Source: Candidatus Atribacteria bacterium UBA6251 (lineage in GTDB: Bacteria > Atribacterota > Phoenicimicrobiia > Phoenicimicrobiales > Phoenicimicrobiaceae). From it: a stretch of 64,000 nt of DNA. Each line of letters begins with the position of its first letter. The first letter of the stretch is position 1. The position numbers and the translations under genes are program-made. The stretch is from NCBI GenBank assembly GCA_002441285.1, contig DJVR01000007.1, forward strand, positions 63,900 to 127,899. The letters run 5' to 3'. The notes under the pieces were generated by a model that ran no database searches, was not told where the DNA came from, and was given only the letters and a program-made list of their open reading frames with translations. Shown in pieces: positions 25,213-34,298 of this stretch.

Positions 25213-26262
25213 ATGAAAAAGAGAAAAAGGATATTAGTAATCTTTGCCGGAGGAACTATAGCTAGTAGTTTTCGATTAAAAAATAGAACTACCAGTCCAA
25301 ATAATCGAGCATTTGCTTCTCTTCATAGTGAGATAGAAAAATTTTTTACCGGCAAAAAAGTAGAATTAGTTTTTCAGGAACCTCTGGGTATTCCTGGTAA
25401 AGACAGTTCTAATCTAGGGCCAGAACATTGGATAAATTTTACTTCTCTTATTGTCCAGGAATTAAAAAATGAGCTTGATGGGGTACTTATCCTATATGGA
25501 ACTGATACTATGGCTTATTTATCAGCCTGGCTTAGTGTTTGTTTCCCGGAAGTTCCTTTCCCTATAGTTATAACGGGGAGTCAACTAACTTTAGATTATA
25601 CTCCAGATGATGTAATGGTAAATTTGCGTGGAGCAGCTCAAGTAGTCTATTCAGGTCTTCCAGGAGTATGGATTTATTGTAATTGGAAATTGATTCCTGG
25701 TATGCGTGCTCATAAAGCTCATGCTTTGCACCCGGATGTCTTTACTACCATAAATGGAGCACCAGTATATTTTAATCCTGATTGGGTGTTCAAGGAAAAA
25801 TTTTCTAATTTTTCTCTTGAAGTAAAATATAGCCTTCTTCCAGAAATAGAGGCTATGTTCAAATACAAAAAGAGTAAAATAACCGATATTTGTAGAAAAG
25901 TAGACTGGATTATGTGTCTTCCCGGGATGGGGCTAGAATTGAATAAAGATAAAAAAATATTATGTATTTACGGTTTTGGAGCAGGAAATGCACCTTCTGA
26001 AATATTAGACCATATTCGTTCTTTTTATTCCTCTGGAGAGAAACCGGGGATAATTGCATGTAGTCAGGCAGAGGGAGACACTAAAAAACCGAAACATTAT
26101 CAAGGAGTAGGTATTGGCTGGTTAGTGGAAGATGGGTTTAAGGTATGGAATCAAATGGATTACCCGGTAGAATTCATTCATTCTTTGGCTTGTTTTTCTC
26201 TATTAGTTTCTTATAATAATCCAGATTGCATTCTATCAAAATATTTAGAAAGTATTATTTAA
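25213..26262 (+). CDS. L-asparaginase (type I-like)
   Basis: Both catalytic threonine motifs are present: 'IFAGGTIASS' near the start and 'VLILYGTDTMAYLSAWL' (TDT). Later motifs 'PIVITGSQLT' and 'NLRGAAQVV' also fit. The length of 349 fits. It hydrolyses asparagine to aspartate and ammonia in the cytoplasm; no signal peptide is present. The N-terminal loop after GGTI is longer than in the E. coli enzymes, so glutaminase or related amidohydrolase activity cannot be excluded. The ATG follows AGAGGT. It is monocistronic, with a radical SAM gene convergent on it. Confidence 0.87.
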   Translation: MKKRKRILVIFAGGTIASSFRLKNRTTSPNNRAFASLHSEIEKFFTGKKVELVFQEPLGIPGKDSSNLGPEHWINFTSLIVQELKNELDGVLILYGTDTMAYLSAWLSVCFPEVPFPIVITGSQLTLDYTPDDVMVNLRGAAQVVYSGLPGVWIYCNWKLIPGMRAHKAHALHPDVFTTINGAPVYFNPDWVFKEKFSNFSLEVKYSLLPEIEAMFKYKKSKITDICRKVDWIMCLPGMGLELNKDKKILCIYGFGAGNAPSEILDHIRSFYSSGEKPGIIACSQAEGDTKKPKHYQGVGIGWLVEDGFKVWNQMDYPVEFIHSLACFSLLVSYNNPDCILSKYLESII

Positions 26263-26317
26263 AGATAGACAAAGCTATAAAAATAGAGTAATAAATTTTT
26301 TTATAAGAGACAAGGTA

Positions 26318-27550
26318 CTAAGTTTTTAAATCAGTACGATAAGCGCCTACTGAATTAGCTAATTTCGAAACCTCTTCGGGATGGGCAAAAAGGGCACAAG
26401 GTGAGCCGTCAGTCTCTAATAAATGTTCATTTTTGCATATCTCTTTGAAAAGAGGACTGGCTAATGCTTCTCTTAAACTAGAAGAATTAAGGTTATGGGT
26501 GGCAAGGTTAGATACTGGACAAGGGGTAAGGTCCCCTCTGGAGGTAAGGTGGGCAAATCCTCTTCCTGCAGAAATACATCCACCAAAAATTTCTTCATCA
26601 CCAGGAGAATGAATAATAAAAATAGGTTTATTGGTACGAAATCTGATGATTTGCCTTCTAAATTCTTTTCTTTCTTCAGTGGAAAGTAAAAGAGAATGAT
26701 CTGATAAATTATCCTTTGAGAAAGAATTAGGATGATCTATTCCATTAGTTTTGAATTTATTTTCAGGTAGCTGAGGGATATATTCAATGAAAAATAGTAT
26801 CCTGATATTTTGAGAAATTAAATTATCTATATTTTGTGGATTTGTCCAGTAACTATAATTCGCCCGAGTTATAGTAGAAGAAATACCGGTAGGTATTCCA
26901 AGTTTATCCAGGTAGTGAATAGTTTGAAAAGCCTTTTCATATACTCCTTTTCCTCTCCTCTGGGCAGTAAATTCATGGCTTCCCTCTACACTGACGATTA
27001 CTGCTAAATTGGCCGATTGTTTAAGAAGTTTATAATCGGTATCAGTAATAGCTGTTCCATTGGTAAAGATGACGAAGGTCTGTTCTTTAAATTCAGTACA
27101 AAGTTTGATTAACCCAGGAAATAAAAAAGGTTCTCCACCAGCAATAATATATAAAAATACCCCTAATTCCTTTGCTTCCTCTATCACTTTTTTCCATTTA
27201 TCATAATCTAAAAAGAGTGGAGAGCGATCTTTTTCTGCAAGTTTAGATGAGGGGTAAATATTTCCAGTAGTATGTGCATAACAACCAGTACAATTAAGAT
27301 TACAATATGGGGTAATACTAATAATAAGGGTAGAGGGAACCTGTAATCCATCTTTGAGTTCTTTTTCTCTTATTTCCCTGGAATTAAGATAAGAACGGTA
27401 CAAAGGAAAGTAATTTTTTAAATAACGAGGATAATAAATTGACCAGAGAATTAGTTTTTTTCTGATTTGAGGATTAATCTTTTGTAGAGTTTCCTGAAGC
27501 ATATTCCATTTTTTTTGGTTAAAAAAATTCTTTACTGCTTGATAAGGCAT
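26318..27550 (-). CDS. Radical SAM protein with SPASM-like C-terminus
   Basis: The 410-residue protein has the cluster motif 'TPYCNLNCTGCYAH' (CX3CX2C), a glycine-rich SAM loop 'YIIAGGEPFLFPGL' and the strand 'VIFTNGTAI'. Its C-terminal part, 'GGCISAGRGFAHLTSRGDL' then 'TPCPVSN', and a later Cys resemble a SPASM/Twitch auxiliary cluster region. A helical N-terminal extension (1-65) is unusual. Such proteins modify peptides or act in cofactor synthesis, but no small precursor-peptide gene is visible nearby, so the substrate is open. It is monocistronic, with ATG 27550 preceded by AGGT. Confidence 0.85.
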   Translation of the reverse strand: MPYQAVKNFFNQKKWNMLQETLQKINPQIRKKLILWSIYYPRYLKNYFPLYRSYLNSREIREKELKDGLQVPSTLIISITPYCNLNCTGCYAHTTGNIYPSSKLAEKDRSPLFLDYDKWKKVIEEAKELGVFLYIIAGGEPFLFPGLIKLCTEFKEQTFVIFTNGTAITDTDYKLLKQSANLAVIVSVEGSHEFTAQRRGKGVYEKAFQTIHYLDKLGIPTGISSTITRANYSYWTNPQNIDNLISQNIRILFFIEYIPQLPENKFKTNGIDHPNSFSKDNLSDHSLLLSTEERKEFRRQIIRFRTNKPIFIIHSPGDEEIFGGCISAGRGFAHLTSRGDLTPCPVSNLATHNLNSSSLREALASPLFKEICKNEHLLETDGSPCALFAHPEEVSKLANSVGAYRTDLKT

Positions 27551-27967
27551 TTAAATACCTGCTTTTTGATTCTAATTTATGAAGCCTAATTAAATTTATT
27601 AATTATAGCATTTTAATTTTCTAGATACAAGGTGTAAATTTATAAAGTTTTGAAGGGATAATTTTTCAAATAGAGCTAAAAGAGATTTTTAGTTTTAGAA
27701 ATAAAAAATTTTCCCAATTTTCATAAGTTATTTTGAAAAAAAAGATAAAAAATATAGCTTTATAGATCAAAATAAAATTTTATTAAACGTGGATAGTGAA
27801 AAGAAGAGGCAGAAAAAGAATTTTTAAATTTTAGTAATTAAAAAATGAAAGATAATAAGGAAGATTTTTATTTTCAGTCTTTTTTTATTTTTTTATTTAA
27901 TTTTTTATATAACTGTATCTATTAATTTTAGATATCAAGGATTAATCTTGGGTTAATTAGATAGCTA
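27551..27967. other. Intergenic region, A/T-rich
   Basis: About 415 bases of low-complexity A/T-rich DNA between two minus-strand genes. I see no reading frame with a ribosome site, no tRNA and no strong hairpin. It should contain the promoter of the radical SAM gene, but none is clear. Confidence 0.4.
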
Positions 27968-28972
27968 TTATAATCTTACCTTTCTTAGATATTTTGCAGC
28001 ATCTTCAGGATTAGTAGGATTAATATAGAAGCCTGTACCCCATTCAAAACCAGCTACTTTGGTTATTTGAGGGGTAATCTCTATATGTAAATGATAATAA
28101 GGAAGATTTAAGTTTTCCCGGGGGGTAGTATGAACCATCAGGTTAAAAGGAGGATTATTTAAAGTCTTATTAAGTCTCTGTAATGTTCTTTTTAGGATTA
28201 AAGCTAGACTAGAAAATCCTGTTTTGGTAATCTGAGTATAATCAGAAATATGTTTTTGGGGAATAATCCACAACTCAAAGGGAAATCTAGGGGCAAAAGG
28301 GACAAAGGACACAAAATCATCATTTTCTTCAATTATCCTCAATTTACAGCTAACTTCTTGTTTAATAATGTCACAGAATAGACATCTTTCTTGATCTTCG
28401 AAGTATGCTTTGGCTACCCTTATTTCTTCAGCTACTGTTATTGGGATAATGGGGAGAGCTATTATTTGGGTGTGAGGATGTTCAAGTGATGCACCAGCTT
28501 GGGCTCCTTTATTCTTAAAAATAAATATATATTTGAATCTTTGGTCTTTTCTGAGGGTTATCATTCTATCTTTCCAACAAGATAAAATTTTCTCAATTCT
28601 TTTTTCTGGCATACTATCAATTTCTTCATTATGGTTTGGTGTCTCGATTACTACTTCATGGGCTCCCACACCATTCATCATTTCATATAATCCTATATTT
28701 CTTATCTTTAATTCTCCTTCCATTCTTAGAGCAGGAAATTTATTTGGAACTACTCTTATCCACCATCCTGGCTCATCTTTTTTAGTATCAGATTTTCTAT
28801 AACTCATAATCTCAGGTGGAGTCATCTTTTCATTTCCAACTTCAAAAGGGCATTTAGCAAGATCGGTTTGCATTCTTTCTTTTTCAAATTTATAGTTAGT
28901 AGGTCGTAAAGCCCTTTCGGTAGAAATAATGACCCATCTTCCTGTTACTGGATCTTTCCTTAATTCAGGCAT
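27968..28972 (-). CDS. galT: Galactose-1-phosphate uridylyltransferase
   Basis: The 334-residue protein starts 'MPELRKDPVTGRWVIISTER', as typical for GalT. The catalytic histidine motif 'GASLEHPHTQIIALP' (HPHxQ) is intact, and 'CLFCDI' supplies a zinc-binding Cys pair. 'HLHIEITPQ' closes the active site. It moves UMP between UDP-glucose and galactose-1-phosphate in the Leloir pathway. No galK or galE is adjacent. ATG 28972 has a strong GAGGAGG site upstream. A close relative, ADP-glucose:phosphate adenylyltransferase, shares the fold and cannot be ruled out fully. Confidence 0.88.
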   Translation of the reverse strand: MPELRKDPVTGRWVIISTERALRPTNYKFEKERMQTDLAKCPFEVGNEKMTPPEIMSYRKSDTKKDEPGWWIRVVPNKFPALRMEGELKIRNIGLYEMMNGVGAHEVVIETPNHNEEIDSMPEKRIEKILSCWKDRMITLRKDQRFKYIFIFKNKGAQAGASLEHPHTQIIALPIIPITVAEEIRVAKAYFEDQERCLFCDIIKQEVSCKLRIIEENDDFVSFVPFAPRFPFELWIIPQKHISDYTQITKTGFSSLALILKRTLQRLNKTLNNPPFNLMVHTTPRENLNLPYYHLHIEITPQITKVAGFEWGTGFYINPTNPEDAAKYLRKVRL

Positions 28973-29605
28973 ATAATCCTCCTCAAATTATTCTAATTAG
29001 ATTAAAATATTTAGTTTCAATGCTACATTTTCAATGGACAAGGTAAATATGAAGCTAAAATTCTAATACATTTTTAATTACAGTTTACCTGTAATTTATA
29101 AGCTTGTCTGGTTAGATCTTTGGTTTTTATAAAAAGCGAAAAAGAAAAGATATTTAATATTTTTTTGATTTTATTTCTCTATAAATTTCTTAAAGTTTAT
29201 ATATTTCTTGATAAATATTATAAGAAAAAAGCCCTAAAGCATAAAGATAGTTCGGGCAAAATATCTTTGATTATCTATGAAAATTCACTTATTTTTTACT
29301 TTACATAACTTTATTTTCCGAGAAATTTTAGACCGGTAAGGAATAATTTTCCAAGGTATTATAGATAGTGTTTTTATTATAATTAATTTTAAAAGATTAG
29401 GCAATGAAAGTGTAAATTTGCATAGTTTATCTCAAGAAATGTTATGGTCTAATATTAGTGGAGAGATTTTTTTACCTTAATATTATTTTCTTAATAAAAA
29501 ATGGGCGATTTATTTTAATGTTTAACTATTTTACTTTAAAATATTTTATGGTATTTTACAAAAGTGTGATTTTATTAAATATACTTAGCACATAAATTTT
29601 GTAGG
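28973..29605. other. Intergenic region upstream of galT
   Basis: No gene is supported in about 630 bases. A 62-codon frame at 29120-29308 is low-complexity (Phe, Ile, Lys, Leu), starts with GTG without a good ribosome site, and is rejected. The region probably holds the galT promoter on the minus strand and leads to the riboswitch relic on the plus strand. Confidence 0.4.
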
Positions 29606-29720
29606 AAGTAGATAATGACAAACCATCCAACAGGATGGAACGTAAAGTGATTATTCTAAGACTTTTTTAATTATGATGACCAGAATACTAACTGATTTTT
29701 TTGGGTATTTATTAAGCAGG
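29606..29720 (+). ncRNA. Decayed c-di-GMP-I (GEMM) riboswitch
   Basis: The stretch GACAAACCATCC-AACA-GGATGGAACGTAAAGT (29617-29648) matches the core of GEMM-I (GGCAAACC - paired CC/GG with GAAA loop - GGGACGCAAAGC), with the P1b helix CATCC/GGATG intact. Deviations are an AACA instead of a GAAA loop, and GGAACGTAAAGT instead of GGGACGCAAAGC. The second helix (after 'TCTAAG') is hard to fold. It lies about 200 bases ahead of a dead PAS-HD-GYP gene, the usual kind of partner. Confidence 0.55.
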
Positions 29721-29817
29721 GTGAATATTAAGGTTTTTTATAGAATAAAATCTTAAATATGACTTCCAAGTTTTTAAATTATTGAAAATAAAGAAAAATA
29801 AGAGTGGCAAAAAAGAG

Positions 29818-30766
29818 ATGGATCAAATAAATAACCGGAAACTAATTTAGCAGGAAAAGTTAAACAAGATCGAAGAATTAAAAGTAATGATTAAAGAGAT
29901 TGAAAACTTGACTAACGAATTACCCGGTGATACTTAACAGGCTATCCAATATCCCTAATGGCTTCAAAAATATTCTTCCTGTTTTCCTTTCGATTACAGG
30001 ATGATTAAAGAGAGGGAAGCTATTTTCTCTCTTCAGGATAATAAAATGACTATTTTAGATTTTTTATTCTATAATGGAAAATTTAAAAATATAATCTCCA
30101 TAATTCCTTATACTTTAATTATTATTGATGATTTGCATAGAATTGTACTTTGCAATAAGATGGCAGAAAAAATGTATGGCTTTTCCTCATTGGAAGTTCA
30201 GGGACACTGAAAATATCTTAAATATTTTAATTAAAATACAGGAATTAAGAGATCACTACACTACTGAATATTCAAAAAGAGTTACCAAACTATCCATAGC
30301 TATAGCTAGAGAGTTATAGCTGTCCAGACCAAGGATTGGGTTTTTAAAGGTTGCTTCGCTTTTATATGATATTAGGAAAATAACTATTCCTATGGAGATA
30401 TTAAATAAACCCTCGGAATTATCTCCCTCTGAATTTGAATTAATAAAGAATTATTGTAATGCAGGTTTTTAAATTTTAAAAGAGGTAGATTTACCTCCTG
30501 TGGTTAGGAAATTATTTTACCTCATCTTGAAAGGATAGATGGCTCAGGTTATCCTCGAGGTATATAGGAGAATAAAATCTTGAGAAAAGCCAGGATTAGC
30601 CATAGCCAATGTTATGGAAACGCTGGTTTCTTATCAACTTTATCGACCTACCTTGGAATTGACACAAGTTCTGCAAGAAATCTGGCAACAAAAGGGTAAA
30701 CTTTACGATGTAGAGATAGTGGAGGTTTGCCTCAAGGTTTTCCAAAAAAATAAATTTAATTTTTAA
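29818..30766 (+). pseudogene. PAS-HD-GYP protein, multiply disrupted
   Basis: Pieces in three frames add up to one gene: a coil 'KLNKIEELKVMIKEIENL', a PAS part 'SIIPYTLIIIDDLHRIVLC' then 'MYGFSSLEV', and an HD-GYP part ('ELRDHYTTEYSKRVTKLSIA', 'VASLLYDIRKITIPMEIL', 'ERIDGSGYPRGI', 'LYDVEIVEVCLKVF'-like end). At least five stops or frameshifts interrupt it. The HD pair has become YD ('LLYDIRK'), so even the repaired protein would be inactive. It is closest in layout to the intact HD-GYP proteins at 11845 and 39215. Confidence 0.85.
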
Positions 30767-30810
30767 TTCTCTTTTTAAAAATTATTTGTCCCTCAGTAAC
30801 ACCACCAATA

Positions 30811-30819
30811 TGTTATAAT
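30811..30819 (+). promoter_or_regulatory. Extended -10 promoter for pyk
   Basis: TGTTATAAT is an exact extended -10 located 69 bases before the pyk start; the nearest -35-like sequence, TTGTCC, is too far away (22 bases). Confidence 0.5.
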
Positions 30820-30887
30820 AAAATAGATTATCTTTATTTATTGCTAACTAAAATAGATTTTTCAATTTAGCAGAAGGGGGAAGGAGA

Positions 30888-32303
30888 ATGAGAAAAACAA
30901 AGATTGTTTGCACTATCGGGCCAGCTAGTAATTCTTATGAAAAGATTATGCACTTAATTAAAGAAGGTATGGATGTGGCTAGATTGAATTTTTCTCACGG
31001 CAATTATGAAGAGCATTTGATGGTAATAAACTATATTCGTAGAGCATCAGATCTTCTTGATAAACCAGTCGCTATCTTACAAGATTTGGAAGGTCCTAAA
31101 ATCAGAATTGGAAAGATTAAACAAGGAAGTATTCTTTTAAAAAAAGATGCTCAGTTTATTCTAACTACTCGAGGAGTGGCAGGAGATGAAACAGAAGTTT
31201 CAGTTACTTACTTAGATTTACCCCGTAGTATCAAAAAGGGGCAGCGTATTTTTTTAGCTGATGGCACTATGGAACTAAGAGTAAAAGAGATTACCTCTAC
31301 TGATATTATTTGTAAAGTTATTAAGGGAGGAAAATTAAGCTCCCATAAAGGGATAAATATTCCTGATCTAAGCACAAGGATTTCATCTTTAACTGAAAAA
31401 GATTATCAAAATATCTTATTTGGTATTAAACACAAAGTGGATTTTATTGGTTTATCTTTTATTAGAAACGCAGAAGATATTAATAAAGTGAAAAATATTT
31501 TAAAGGATAAGGGCGCAGAAGATATTGCCTTAATCGCCAAAATTGAAAAAAAAGAAGCAGTAAAAAATCTAAAAGAGATAATCGAGGTAGTGGATGGAAT
31601 AATGATTGCTCGAGGAGATCTGGGAGTGGAAATTCCTTTGGAGGTAGTTCCCTTAGTTCAAAAAGAGATTATAAAACAATGTAATATATTAGGAAAACCA
31701 GTAATTACTGCTACCCAAATGCTAATGTCTATGGTTAACGAGGTTAGACCCACTCGGGCTGAGGTTAATGATGTAGCTAATGCTATATTAGATGGAACGG
31801 ATGCAGTAATGTTATCTGAGGAAACCGCAATAGGTAATTATGTGTTGGAAGCAGTAAATACTATGCACAAGATTGCATTGCGAACCGAGAAAGACATAAA
31901 TCATGAGAATATTCTAAGAGATAGATCTTTTTCGGTAAAACCTACTAATCCTGATGCAATTAGTTTTGCGACCTGTCAGATTGCCCTTGAATTAAAAATT
32001 AAAGCTATAATTACTTTTACCTTTTCTGGAAGCACAGCTCGTATGGTTTCTAGGTATCGTCCACCTGTCCCCATAATTGCTGCCAGTACGCAGGATGATA
32101 CAGTGAGAAAACTTTCTCTTAGCTGGGGAGTATACCCCTTCAAATCAGAAGATTTAGAAGATACGGATGATATGATTGAGAAATCTAAACTGATTGCTTT
32201 AAAAACTGGTTTAGCACACAAAGGAGACAAGATAATTATCACCGCTGGGATTCCTTTTAAGATTCCAGGAACTACTAATTTATTAAAAGTTGAAACCTTA
32301 TAA
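30888..32303 (+). CDS. pyk: Pyruvate kinase
   Basis: The 471-residue length is that of the form without the extra C-terminal PEP-utilising domain. Seen: 'TKIVCTIGPASNSYEKI' at the start, 'DVARLNFSHG' (Arg-Asn-Ser), the catalytic Lys in 'ALIAKIEKKEAV', the metal site 'MIARGDLGVEIPLE' and the substrate helix 'TATQMLMSM'. The C-terminal allosteric domain includes 'TFSGSTARMVSRYRP'. It converts PEP and ADP to pyruvate and ATP. The ATG follows AGGGGGAAGGAG. An alcohol dehydrogenase gene follows 66 bases later. Confidence 0.96.
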   Translation: MRKTKIVCTIGPASNSYEKIMHLIKEGMDVARLNFSHGNYEEHLMVINYIRRASDLLDKPVAILQDLEGPKIRIGKIKQGSILLKKDAQFILTTRGVAGDETEVSVTYLDLPRSIKKGQRIFLADGTMELRVKEITSTDIICKVIKGGKLSSHKGINIPDLSTRISSLTEKDYQNILFGIKHKVDFIGLSFIRNAEDINKVKNILKDKGAEDIALIAKIEKKEAVKNLKEIIEVVDGIMIARGDLGVEIPLEVVPLVQKEIIKQCNILGKPVITATQMLMSMVNEVRPTRAEVNDVANAILDGTDAVMLSEETAIGNYVLEAVNTMHKIALRTEKDINHENILRDRSFSVKPTNPDAISFATCQIALELKIKAIITFTFSGSTARMVSRYRPPVPIIAASTQDDTVRKLSLSWGVYPFKSEDLEDTDDMIEKSKLIALKTGLAHKGDKIIITAGIPFKIPGTTNLLKVETL

Positions 32304-32369
32304 CTTTGAATTGGTTTTTATATACCTTAATTCGTATTGATGAAAATAAAATTGAGGGGAGCAAAGAAG

Positions 32370-33389
32370 ATGAAGGCAATGGTATTAAAGGAGATTTCTT
32401 CTATACGAGAAGATACTTTAAAACTAGAGGATCTACCTATTCCTGAACCTGGATTTAAACAGATATTAGTGAAAGTCTTGATTTGTGGTGTATGTCATAC
32501 TGAATTAGATGAGATTGAAGGAAGAGTATCCCCCAGCAAACTACCCATTATTTTGGGACATGAAATTGTGGGTAGAGTAGAACAATTAGGTCCTGGTATA
32601 ACTAAATTTAGAAAAGGAGATCGAATAGGTATTTCCTGGATTAATTGGGCTTGTGGAGAATGCTATTTTTGTTTCCATCAACAGGAAAATTTATGCCTTC
32701 GAGCTAAATGGACGGGAAAAGATGTAGATGGGGGATATGCTCAATATACGGTAGTTTCAGAAGAATTTGCCTATGCTCTGCCTGAAAGATTTTCTGATGG
32801 AGAAGCGGCACCTCTGCTTTGTGCAGGGACAGTAGGTTATAGAGCTTTAAAACTTTCCGGCTTAGAGGATGGTAAAGTTTTGGGTCTATATGGATTTGGA
32901 GCTTCCGCGCATATTATTATTCAGGTAGCTAAATATCTTTATCCTGATAGTAAAGTCTGTGTCTTTACTCGACCAAATCAGAAAGAACATCAAGATTTAG
33001 CTAAACAGTTAGGTGCGGATTGGATTGGTACTACTGGAGATACACCTCCATTAAAATTAAACTGCGCTATAGATTTTACTCCAGTTGGAATTCCGGTTAA
33101 AGAGGCTTTGAGAAATTTAGAGAGAGGTGGAAGATTAGTAATAAATGCTATTCGCAAAGAAACTCCTATTCCTGAATTAGATTATGCTTTGCATCTTTGG
33201 CATGAAAAAGAGATAAAAAGTACCGCTAATGTAACTAGAAAAGATGCCCAAGAATTTTTACCTTTAGCTGCCCAGATACCAATTGTACCTAAGATTCAGG
33301 AATTTGAATTAAAAGACGCAAATAAAGCTTTAATTCTGGTTAAAGAAGGGAAGATGCGGGGAGCAGGGGTATTGAAAATAGGTGATTAA
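32370..33389 (+). CDS. Zinc-dependent alcohol dehydrogenase (MDR family)
   Basis: ATG 32370 ('MKAMVLKEISSIREDTLKLE') is the typical MDR start and has GAGGGGA upstream; the frame is open to 32337. The catalytic zinc ligands are Cys in 'ICGVCHTELD' and His in 'LGHEIVGRVEQLG'. The structural zinc Cys cluster is 'CGECYFCFHQQENLC'. 'GLYGFGASAH' is a slightly altered nucleotide-binding glycine loop. It resembles AdhP/AdhA-type enzymes that interconvert alcohols and aldehydes with NAD(P)H. Together with pyk it suggests a fermentative metabolism. The 340-residue length is normal. Confidence 0.9.
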   Translation: MKAMVLKEISSIREDTLKLEDLPIPEPGFKQILVKVLICGVCHTELDEIEGRVSPSKLPIILGHEIVGRVEQLGPGITKFRKGDRIGISWINWACGECYFCFHQQENLCLRAKWTGKDVDGGYAQYTVVSEEFAYALPERFSDGEAAPLLCAGTVGYRALKLSGLEDGKVLGLYGFGASAHIIIQVAKYLYPDSKVCVFTRPNQKEHQDLAKQLGADWIGTTGDTPPLKLNCAIDFTPVGIPVKEALRNLERGGRLVINAIRKETPIPELDYALHLWHEKEIKSTANVTRKDAQEFLPLAAQIPIVPKIQEFELKDANKALILVKEGKMRGAGVLKIGD

Positions 33390-33515
33390 TGAAAATATAA
33401 AGACCAGGGAGCTACAAGAAGGTCTGACCACAAGTAATCTTGATTATTGATAAAATAATAAATAAAATTTATAGATAATTTGCTCCTATAACATAACTAG
33501 GTTAGGAGTGCTCAA

Positions 33516-34217
33516 ATGGCTAAATTAATCTTTTTAGGAACAAAAGGGGATATTGAAGAAGAAAATACTCACCACCGATATCATTCTTCAATAATCATAG
33601 AGGAAGATGATTTTAGATTGTTAATTGATTATGGCAGGAAACATCCACTGGAATTGGGAGAGATTAAAGCGGATGCCATTCTAATTACTCATGCTCACCC
33701 AGATCATTATATCTGGTTAGAACAAGATATAAAAACCCTAATCCCGACATATTTAACAGAAAAAACTGTTAATTATGGGAAATATAAACCGATAAATTGT
33801 AAAATAATTCAGAATAACCAGATCTTTCAAATTGGTCCTTTAGAAATAATTCCTTATCCGGTATTGCATTCCCTGAGATGCCCAACCGTAGGTTTTAAGA
33901 TAAAAACTTTAGAAAAATTTTGTTTAGTCTATAATCCAGATGTGGTGGATATTGTTGAAAAAGATAAGATTTTAACCGGAGTAAATCTTTTTATTGGAGA
34001 TGGTTCATCCTGGAAGATTAATTTGGTTAGGCGGAGAGACAGTCAGTTTTTTGGTCATACTCGTATTACTACTCAGTTAAACTGGTGTAAAAGATTTAAG
34101 ATTAAAGATAGCATCTTTACTCATTTAGGGAAAGAGCTATTAGAAAAAGAAAGAGAATTTTCAAAGCAATTTTCTGAAGTGAAATTAGCCTATGATGGTA
34201 TGGAGATATGGATCTAA
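33516..34217 (+). CDS. Metallo-beta-lactamase-fold hydrolase
   Basis: The metal-binding motif 'ITHAHPDHYIW' (HxHxDH) is intact; an Asp in 'LVYNPDVVDI' and histidines in 'FFGHTRI' and 'IFTHLG' can complete the two-metal site. At 233 residues it is a minimal MBL fold without a fused domain. The substrate is unknown. Relatives include phosphodiesterase- and PhnP-like enzymes. The ATG follows GTTAGGAG. It is probably monocistronic. Confidence 0.85.
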   Translation: MAKLIFLGTKGDIEEENTHHRYHSSIIIEEDDFRLLIDYGRKHPLELGEIKADAILITHAHPDHYIWLEQDIKTLIPTYLTEKTVNYGKYKPINCKIIQNNQIFQIGPLEIIPYPVLHSLRCPTVGFKIKTLEKFCLVYNPDVVDIVEKDKILTGVNLFIGDGSSWKINLVRRRDSQFFGHTRITTQLNWCKRFKIKDSIFTHLGKELLEKEREFSKQFSEVKLAYDGMEIWI

Positions 34218-34298
34218 TTTTTTTAATTGCAGTTATCGTTGTTTATAATTATAATTTAAGATATAAATTATATAAAAAATATATTTAAGGGGTGGAAA

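Noticed and set aside
29120..29308. A 62-codon plus-strand frame in the galT upstream gap
   Set aside because: Low-complexity Phe/Ile/Lys content, poor ribosome site and no recognisable domain.
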